A program made the translations under genes and the position numbers. Shown one piece after another: positions 1 through 5,036 of a stretch of DNA of 8,211 nucleotides. Location of the stretch: positions 1-8,211 of the forward strand of contig DASZSI010000410.1 in NCBI GenBank assembly GCA_035548775.1. The letters run 5' to 3'. The notes below the pieces were generated by a model, which was not told where the DNA came from, ran no database searches, and saw only the letters and a list, made by a program, of their open reading frames with translations. Source of the DNA: UBA7672 sp035548775 (lineage in GTDB: Bacteria; Pseudomonadota; Alphaproteobacteria; Caulobacterales; Hyphomonadaceae). Position 1 is the first letter of the stretch; each line of letters starts with the position of its first letter.

Positions 1-1
1 T

Positions 2-1069
2 CCGAACCGCGCACCTCCGCGCTGCTCGCACTACGGAGAATGTGGCGGCTGCTCGCTCCAGCATCTGCCGGAAGCACAGTATCTCGAATTCAAACGCGAC
101 CAGGTCGTGCAGGCGCTCTCCTTCCAGCGCATCGACGCCGAGGTTGATCCTGTCCTCCCCATCGCCCCCCACACGCGCCGCCGCGCCGTGTTCGCCGCTG
201 CTCGCCTGGGCAAGTCAGTGATTGTCGGATTTCACGGCCGGCGCAGCCACCGCATCGTTCCGATCCGCGATTGTGCGGTGATCACGCCGGGATTGATGGC
301 CCTTCTTCCAAAACTCGAAAAACTGGCTGTCATCGCCGCACCGCCAAAGGACGCTCTCACGCTGACGGTGACGGACACAGCGACAGGCTTCGACGTCGCC
401 CTCTCGGGCGTCGCAAAGGGCTTCAACGCGGATAACCGAATCCGGCTGGTGCAAGCTGCCGGCGAACTCGGTCTCGCCCGCGTCTCGATCAATGGTGAAG
501 TCGCGATGGAGCGCTCCGCTCCCATCATCCGGGCCGGCGCCGCGCACCTTAGCCCTCCACCGGGTGGGTTTCTCCAGGCGTGCGAGCCGTCCGAAGCGGC
601 GATGCTTCGGCTAGTGAAGGAAGCCATCGGCGACGCCCGCAAGGTAGTCGACCTCTTCTCGGGCGCCGGCACTTTCTCTCTGCCGCTTGCTTCAACGGCC
701 ACCATCCACGCCGCCGAAAACGATGAGGCCGCCCTCGCCGCACTCGATCGCGCCGCGCGCAAGGCGCAGGGGCTGAAGCCTGTGACCGTCGAAAAGCGCG
801 ACTTGTTCCGGAGACCGCTGACACGTGACGAACTGAAACGCTTCGATGCCGCCGTCATCGATCCGCCGCGCGCGGGCGCGGAAGCGCAAACGCGGGAACT
901 CGCCGCCTCAGGCCTCAAGCGCATCGCCATGGTCTCATGCAACGCGCAGACCCTTGCGCGCGACCTGCGATTGCTTCTCGATGGCGGATATCGCGTGAGG
1001 CGGATTGCCCCAATCGACCAATTCCTCTGGTCGCCCCATATCGAGATCGTGGCGGCGCTTACCAGATGA
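2..1069 (+). CDS. Class I SAM-dependent RNA (uracil-5-)methyltransferase, TrmA/RlmC/RlmD family, 5'-partial
   Basis: Transfers a methyl group from S-adenosylmethionine to C5 of a uridine in RNA, most likely 23S rRNA, in the cytoplasm. The frame is open from base 2, so the gene begins before the window; the GTG at 107 is internal. 355 residues are visible. The [4Fe-4S] ligands are seen as Cys codons at 23, 41 and 50 (C-x5-C-x2-C, within CSHYGECGGCSLQH) and a fourth at 272 (RDCAVITP). The Rossmann SAM motif DLFSGAGTF starts at 650, DPPR is at 860-871, the catalytic Cys lies in SCNAQTLARDL (codon 938-940), and the presumed general base is Glu in PHIE (1043-1045). The family is usually around 400 residues or slightly more, so the missing part is probably the N-terminal TRAM domain. 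The target base (U747-like, U1939-like or other) cannot be told from sequence alone. The stop overlaps the mntP start. Confidence 0.93.
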   Translation, partial: PNRAPPRCSHYGECGGCSLQHLPEAQYLEFKRDQVVQALSFQRIDAEVDPVLPIAPHTRRRAVFAAARLGKSVIVGFHGRRSHRIVPIRDCAVITPGLMALLPKLEKLAVIAAPPKDALTLTVTDTATGFDVALSGVAKGFNADNRIRLVQAAGELGLARVSINGEVAMERSAPIIRAGAAHLSPPPGGFLQACEPSEAAMLRLVKEAIGDARKVVDLFSGAGTFSLPLASTATIHAAENDEAALAALDRAARKAQGLKPVTVEKRDLFRRPLTRDELKRFDAAVIDPPRAGAEAQTRELAASGLKRIAMVSCNAQTLARDLRLLLDGGYRVRRIAPIDQFLWSPHIEIVAALTR

Positions 1070-1656
1070 ATCTCTCTCTTGTCCTTCTCGCATTCGGCTT
1101 GGCGGCCGACGCCTTCGCCGTGGCGCTCGGCCAGGGCGCGGCGGTCAGGACGAATCCGTTGCGCACCGCCCTGACGGTCGGCCTTGCCTTCGGCGCGGCG
1201 CAGGCGATCGCGCCGCTGATCGGCTGGGCGCTAGGAACCGCTTTCGCCGGCCTCATCGACAGCATCGACCATTGGGTCGCCTTCGTGCTGCTCGGCCTCG
1301 TTGGCGGCAAGATGCTGTGGGAAGGCTTTCACGCCGACCCTCCCGGCGAGGAAAGCGATCCGGGCAAGGAGACAGTCGCTAAGGGCTGGGCGCTATTCAT
1401 GCTGGCGGTCGCAACCAGCATAGATGCAGCAGCAGCCGGCATCACTCTACCCACGCTGGGCGCGCCGATACTCGTCAGCGTGTCGGTCATCGGCCTGGTT
1501 ACCTTCGCCACGTCATTCCTTGGCGTCTGGATTGGCCGGGCTGGCTCGAAGGCTCTCGGTCCGAAAGCGGAAATCGTCGGCGGCCTCATCCTGATCGGCA
1601 TCGGCGTCAAGGTTCTGTTCGACCACCACGCTTTTGCCGGCTGGTTAGCCGCCTAA
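1066..1656 (+). CDS. mntP: Putative manganese efflux pump MntP
   Basis: Small inner-membrane protein of the MntP (DUF204) family, which exports Mn2+ and protects against manganese excess. The 196 residues match the usual length of about 190 and form about six hydrophobic segments. Family landmarks are the N-terminal LLAFGLAADAFAVA with Asp15, the internally related ATSIDAAAAG with Asp120, DHWVAFVLLGLVGGKM, and the C-terminal KAEIVGGLILIGIG. The two Asp-containing halves reflect the family's internal duplication, and these Asp residues are the expected metal ligands. The acidic loop HADPPGEESDPGKE between helices 3 and 4 is probably cytoplasmic. I chose ATG 1066 because the protein then begins exactly as the family does; in-frame codons upstream belong to the methyltransferase region. 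The start overlaps the upstream stop (ATGA), so translation is probably coupled. There is no room for a private promoter or a Mn riboswitch directly before it, unlike many mntP genes. Confidence 0.93.
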   Translation: MNLSLVLLAFGLAADAFAVALGQGAAVRTNPLRTALTVGLAFGAAQAIAPLIGWALGTAFAGLIDSIDHWVAFVLLGLVGGKMLWEGFHADPPGEESDPGKETVAKGWALFMLAVATSIDAAAAGITLPTLGAPILVSVSVIGLVTFATSFLGVWIGRAGSKALGPKAEIVGGLILIGIGVKVLFDHHAFAGWLAA

Positions 1657-1710
1657 GTCTTCTTCTATGCCGGCGCTCCAGGCGCTAAGCAGAAAGAGCG
1701 GGCCCAACGT

Positions 1711-1714
1711 GGAG
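1711..1714 (+). promoter_or_regulatory. Ribosome binding site deciding a TTG start
   Basis: GGAG lies seven bases before TTG 1722 (GGAGAACAATC-TTG). It is the only good Shine-Dalgarno match near the 5' end of this frame. It therefore supports the TTG over the internal ATG at 1804, which would remove the conserved-looking N-terminal helix. Confidence 0.6.
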
Positions 1715-1721
1715 AACAATC

Positions 1722-2207
1722 TTGATCACAGCAAGCCAGCTAGCCGGGTTCTTCGCTGCACACGCTGTGTGGTGTCTATCGGAGGCTGAGGGGTTGACGC
1801 CCATGTTGGCCTACCAGCGCGGCGATCAGCGTCAGATGAACCGCCTCGCATCCGAAGACGTTGCTCAGGCCGTGGAGGCGGGTAAGCGCGACCTCGAAAC
1901 CAACCCCAACGACGCGGATGATGCAGTGCTGGTTTACGACGGGCGCATCAACGCTCAAGGAGAGAAGCTCGACGCCATCATCGTCGAGTTGCGCGCATAC
2001 TTCTCTCTCGACTCGAAGGTTTCTCTGGCAGTTCCATACACGCCCAGCAGCAGGGGCGCCTTCCGGGTCCACAAGCCCAAACTGCTGCAATGGGAGGCGT
2101 GCGAGGATTTCGACATGAACGCCGTATTCCGTGCATTCTTCCAGGGCGTCGCCAAACACGAAAAAGGCAGCGCAGTCTGGAACGCCGTTCTTGATGAGAG
2201 CAAATAG
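1722..2207 (+). CDS. Conserved-looking hypothetical protein, 161 aa, function unknown
   Basis: I do not recognise this family. It reads as a real gene: an unbroken frame with C/G-rich third positions like its neighbours, a Shine-Dalgarno GGAG at the right distance from TTG 1722, and a compact position between mntP and hrpB. The protein looks soluble and cytoplasmic; the first 20 residues (MITASQLAGFFAAHAVWCLS) are only mildly hydrophobic and lack a positive n-region or cleavage site, so they are more likely a buried helix than a signal peptide. The middle (residues 45-70) is charged and helical, with an Asn/Asp-rich turn (NPNDADD). Residues 72-105 alternate hydrophobic and polar residues (VLVYDGRINAQGEKLDAIIVEL), suggesting a beta sheet. 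Cysteines are at 18 and 127. No catalytic motif is evident. It follows mntP by 65 bases and precedes hrpB by 55, with no terminator visible, so it may be co-transcribed with them. Confidence 0.75.
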   Translation: MITASQLAGFFAAHAVWCLSEAEGLTPMLAYQRGDQRQMNRLASEDVAQAVEAGKRDLETNPNDADDAVLVYDGRINAQGEKLDAIIVELRAYFSLDSKVSLAVPYTPSSRGAFRVHKPKLLQWEACEDFDMNAVFRAFFQGVAKHEKGSAVWNAVLDESK

Positions 2208-2262
2208 GCCGCGCTTGAGTTTGCTCTTGCCTGCAGACCCCGTGTGAAGCATCCGACGCACA

Positions 2263-4740
2263 ATGCTTGCCAAGTCCGAGCTTCCCAAGTCCGATCTTCC
2301 AATCGAGGACGTGGTCCCCGCGATCCTTGCCGCGCTGCGCGAGAATGTGCGGCTGGTGATCTCCGCCCCGCCGGGCGCCGGAAAAACCACGCGCGTGCCG
2401 CTCGCGATGCTGGGCGAGGCATGGCTGGGCGGTCGCCGCATCATACTCGTTGAGCCGCGCCGCATCGCCGCCCGCGCCGCCGCCGAACGCATGGCTTCCA
2501 CAATCGGAGAAAGAGTCGGCCAAACGATCGGCCTCCGCTCGCGCCTTGATGTCCGTGTATCGAAAGACTCGCGCATTGAAGTCGTCACCGAAGGCGTGTT
2601 CGGCCGGATGATCCTGTCCGATCCTGCCCTCGAAGGCGTCGCCGTCGTCATATTCGACGAATTCCACGAACGTTCGCTCGACGCCGACGAAGGCCTTGCA
2701 TTCGCGCTCGATGCTCAAAGCGTGCTTCGCGAGGACCTTCGGATTGTCCTGATGTCGGCGACGCTCCCCGACAACCTCACGCAAGACTTCTTTCCGGCCC
2801 CCGTCGTTGAAAGTCTGGGCCGCGCCTGGCCAGTCGAAACCCGCTATCTCGGCTACGAGCCGCGCGCACGACTGGAGGAACAGGTTGCCGCCGCAATCCG
2901 CAAGGCGCTGAACGAAGAAACCGGATCCATCCTCGCCTTCCTGCCCGGCGCCGCCGAAATCCAAAGAACAGCAGACCGCATCGGCGCCTTGCCGGACAAC
3001 GTGCATGTCGCTCCCCTGTATGGCGCCCTGTCGCCCGCCGAGCAGACAGAGGCCATTGCCCCGACGCCCAAGGGCGAGCGCAAGATTGTGCTGGCGACTG
3101 ACATCGCCGAAAGCGCGCTCACCATCGAAGGCGTGCGCGTCGTGGTGGACTCTGGTTTCGCGCGCGTGCCGCGTTTCGATCTCTCGCTCGGCGCTACACG
3201 GCTCGAGACCGTTCGGCTTGCCGTCGCCAACGCCGACCAGCGCCGCGGCCGCGCGGGCCGGACCGGACCAGGCGTCTGCTACCGCCTCTGGCGCGAAGCC
3301 GAGATGCGGGGCTTTGCCACCTCGCCCTCGCCCGAGATCGACAACGCCGATCTCACCGGCCTTGCGCTTGATCTTGCCCGCTGGGGCGCCAAATCGCCGG
3401 CCGACCTGCGCTGGCTCAGCCCACCGCGCGAGGCGGCATGGCGACATGCCAGGGGCGTTCTAACCCACGGCCACGCGATGACGGACGAAGGAGAACTCAC
3501 CACGCTCGGCCAAAGACTGGGCGATCTCGCCCTGCCGCCGCGCCTCGCCCTCATGGTGCTTCGCGCCGCAGAACACGGCGAAGCCAGGCGCGCCTCGGAA
3601 ATCGCCGCCCTGATGAGCGAGCGAGATCTCGGCGGACGTTCTTCAGATGTCGACGATCGGCTCCAGCGCTTTCGGAACGATACAGGCCAGCGCGGCCGCG
3701 CCATGCGCGACCTGGCGCAGCGCTGGACAAAGTCAGCCGGCGGTCCGGCATCGGGCGGGGCAAGCTCCGGCGCGGTCCTGGCGCTCGGCTTCCCGGAACG
3801 GATAGCCAAGGCGCGCCCAGGTCTCCCCGGACGCTTCCTGTTGTCCGGCGGGCGTGGCGCGATGCTGGATGAAACCGACCCCTTGGCCCGCGAACCCTGG
3901 CTGGCGGTCGCCGACCTCACCGGCGCCGGGCCCGACCTGCGCATCACCCTGGCCGCCCGCCTGTCCGAGGACGACGCCCTGAGTCTCGGCGGACTGGAGA
4001 CCAAACAAGAAGCCCGGTTCGATCCCGCCACACGCCGCATCAAGGCCAGGCGAACCCGGCGGATCGGCGCGATCATCCTTGAAGAAACGCCGATGCCGGC
4101 GCCTCCCGCGGACCTTGTCCGCGAAGGCCTTCTGGCCGCGATCCGCGAGAACGGCCTCGCCCTCCTTTCCCATCACGAAGACCTCGAAAGCCTGATCGCG
4201 CGAATAGATTTGCTGGCGAAAACCTTGGGAAATCCCTGGCCGCCCGCCATCCGCGAAACGCTGCTTGAACGGCTCGACGACTGGCTGGGCCCACTCCTCG
4301 ACAGCCCCAACGCACTCGATTCGCTTGCCGGAAATTCTATCGCGGACGCGGCAATCGCCCTGCTTGAATGGCCGATGCCGCGAGATCTCAACCGCCTCGC
4401 CCCGACTCACTGGGAGACGCCCGCCGGTCGCCGCGTGCCGATCGATTATTCGGCAGAAGGCGGGCCGCGCGCCGAATGCAAAGTGCAGGAAGCCTACGGA
4501 CTCAGCGTTCATCCGACGATCGCGGATGGCAGAATCGCACTCACGCTCGCGCTGCTGTCTCCGGCGATGCGACCGGTGGCAATGACCAAAGACCTCCCGG
4601 CGTTCTGGCGCGGCGGCTATCACGACATGCGCAAGGACATGAAGGGCCGCTATCCGAAACATGATTGGCCGGACGACCCCGCCCTTGCGGCGCCCACCAG
4701 CAGGGCCAAGCCGCGCAACGGTCCGCGCAATTCGGAATGA
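2263..4740 (+). CDS. hrpB: ATP-dependent helicase HrpB (DEAH-box, SF2)
   Basis: Complete 825-residue HrpB, the usual length. It belongs to the DEAH/RHA group of superfamily 2 helicases, is presumed to act on RNA in the cytoplasm, and its cellular role in bacteria is poorly defined. Visible motifs in order: Walker A GAGKTT (residues 38-43), Ia VEPRRIAARAAAE, Walker B DEFH (132-135, the DEFH variant typical of HrpB), SAT (165-167), motif V ATDIAESALTIEGV (from 278) and motif VI QRRGRAGRTG (326-335). An HA2-like helical region follows (about 365-450). The HrpB-specific C-terminal domain ends with FWRGGY (from 781) and GRYPKHDWPDDP (from 795). ATG 2263 is the first start after an in-frame TGA at 2245-2247. 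It has no good Shine-Dalgarno; the nearest GAAG is 13 bases away, too far. The N-terminus carries a tandem KSELP-KSDLP. The frame is intact and all motifs are present. Confidence 0.96.
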   Translation: MLAKSELPKSDLPIEDVVPAILAALRENVRLVISAPPGAGKTTRVPLAMLGEAWLGGRRIILVEPRRIAARAAAERMASTIGERVGQTIGLRSRLDVRVSKDSRIEVVTEGVFGRMILSDPALEGVAVVIFDEFHERSLDADEGLAFALDAQSVLREDLRIVLMSATLPDNLTQDFFPAPVVESLGRAWPVETRYLGYEPRARLEEQVAAAIRKALNEETGSILAFLPGAAEIQRTADRIGALPDNVHVAPLYGALSPAEQTEAIAPTPKGERKIVLATDIAESALTIEGVRVVVDSGFARVPRFDLSLGATRLETVRLAVANADQRRGRAGRTGPGVCYRLWREAEMRGFATSPSPEIDNADLTGLALDLARWGAKSPADLRWLSPPREAAWRHARGVLTHGHAMTDEGELTTLGQRLGDLALPPRLALMVLRAAEHGEARRASEIAALMSERDLGGRSSDVDDRLQRFRNDTGQRGRAMRDLAQRWTKSAGGPASGGASSGAVLALGFPERIAKARPGLPGRFLLSGGRGAMLDETDPLAREPWLAVADLTGAGPDLRITLAARLSEDDALSLGGLETKQEARFDPATRRIKARRTRRIGAIILEETPMPAPPADLVREGLLAAIRENGLALLSHHEDLESLIARIDLLAKTLGNPWPPAIRETLLERLDDWLGPLLDSPNALDSLAGNSIADAAIALLEWPMPRDLNRLAPTHWETPAGRRVPIDYSAEGGPRAECKVQEAYGLSVHPTIADGRIALTLALLSPAMRPVAMTKDLPAFWRGGYHDMRKDMKGRYPKHDWPDDPALAAPTSRAKPRNGPRNSE
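2272..2301 (+). repeat. 15-bp tandem duplication at the start of hrpB
   Basis: Two adjacent 15-base units, AAGTCCGAGCTTCCC (2272-2286) and AAGTCCGATCTTCCA (2287-2301), differ at two positions. They encode KSELP and KSDLP (residues 4-13), ahead of the helicase fold. The unit is a multiple of three, so the frame is kept. Confidence 0.8.
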
Positions 4741-4817
4741 TGCGCGTCCGGCTTGGATATAAGCTGATTTTACATACCGAGGATTCGAAAGAGCCGCTGC
4801 TCATTGTTTGAGCGAGT

Positions 4818-4848
4818 CGATTGTCCCCACGCGCATGTGCGGCAATCG
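4818..4848 (+). terminator. Possible weak terminator or leader hairpin downstream of hrpB
   Basis: CGATTG (4818-4823) pairs with CAATCG (4843-4848). The stem continues with a T-G wobble and a C-G pair, then after a small internal loop CAC (4828-4830) pairs with GTG (4837-4839). The only T-run is short and eight bases away (TCTTTT, 4854-4859), so this is a poor intrinsic terminator by textbook criteria. It could instead be a DNA or RNA control element. Confidence 0.3.
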
Positions 4849-4903
4849 CCGTGTCTTTTGGGTCGATTCCCCTGAAATCTTGGGCGTTTACCTCACAACC
4901 CTG

Positions 4904-4933
4904 TTGACGGCCCGTGAACCAAACCGCAGTTTC
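4904..4933 (+). promoter_or_regulatory. Candidate promoter for the receptor gene
   Basis: TTGACGG (4904-4910) equals the housekeeping -35 form known from Caulobacter (TTGACGS). At a 15-base distance GCAGTTTC (4926-4933) matches the -10 form GCTANAWC only in part, and no TATAAT-like box lies at 16-18 bases from the hexamer. The -35 is plausible and the -10 is weak. It would give a leader of roughly 95-100 bases. Confidence 0.3.
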
Positions 4934-4970
4934 AGACCGCGCGTGCCAGGTAGATCAGGCCGGGGGGCGC

Positions 4971-5002
4971 CGATGTCCGCGAGAAAAATAACAAGGACAT
5001 CG
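4971..5002 (+). promoter_or_regulatory. Perfect 8-bp inverted repeat in the receptor leader
   Basis: CGATGTCC (4971-4978) is the exact reverse complement of GGACATCG (4995-5002), separated by a 16-base A-rich spacer (4979-4994). It ends about 20 bases before the Shine-Dalgarno of the receptor gene. There is no T-run behind it, so it is not an intrinsic terminator. It could be an mRNA hairpin affecting translation or stability, or a DNA operator. The dyad is seen directly; the role is inferred. Confidence 0.45.
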
Positions 5003-5021
5003 AGGGAGCATTCGACCCAAA

Positions 5022-5028
5022 GGGAGGT
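5022..5028 (+). promoter_or_regulatory. Ribosome binding site of the TonB-dependent receptor
   Basis: GGGAGGT ends eight bases before ATG 5037, an excellent Shine-Dalgarno at good spacing. A second in-frame ATG at 5046 (residue 4) would be 17 bases away, so ATG 5037 is preferred. Both give a functional signal peptide. Confidence 0.75.
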
Positions 5029-5036
5029 AGCGTCGT

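Larger units (their letters stand above)
4741..5036. other. Intergenic control region between hrpB and the TonB-dependent receptor
   Basis: No convincing gene lies here; the frame opening at TTG 4808 runs into the receptor gene in another register and has no family resemblance. The gap is much longer than the others in the window. It contains a weak dyad GCTCA-TTGTT-TGAGC (4799-4813), a longer hairpin (4818-4848), a TTGACGG -35-like box (4904-4910), a perfect 8-bp inverted repeat (4971-5002) and the receptor's ribosome binding site. It is the likely place for the hrpB transcript end and for the receptor's promoter and leader. Confidence 0.7.

Noticed and set aside
107..1069. GTG 107 as the start of the methyltransferase
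   Set aside because: The frame is open back to base 2 and encodes the Fe-S cysteine motif upstream of 107, so the true start is outside the window.
937..1656. A longer MntP starting at 937
   Set aside because: The extra 43 residues are the methyltransferase gene read in the wrong frame; family homology begins at ATG 1066.
1672..1686. GGCGCT-CCA-GGCGCT as a terminator or repeat after mntP
   Set aside because: The two copies are in direct orientation, too short, and without a hairpin or T-run; chance is sufficient.
1978..3447. A 489-codon open frame on the - strand opposite hrpB
   Set aside because: It lies antisense to clear helicase motifs, spans the end of the 161-aa gene, and its product has no recognisable domain. 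Long antisense frames are expected opposite GC-rich genes with C/G third positions.
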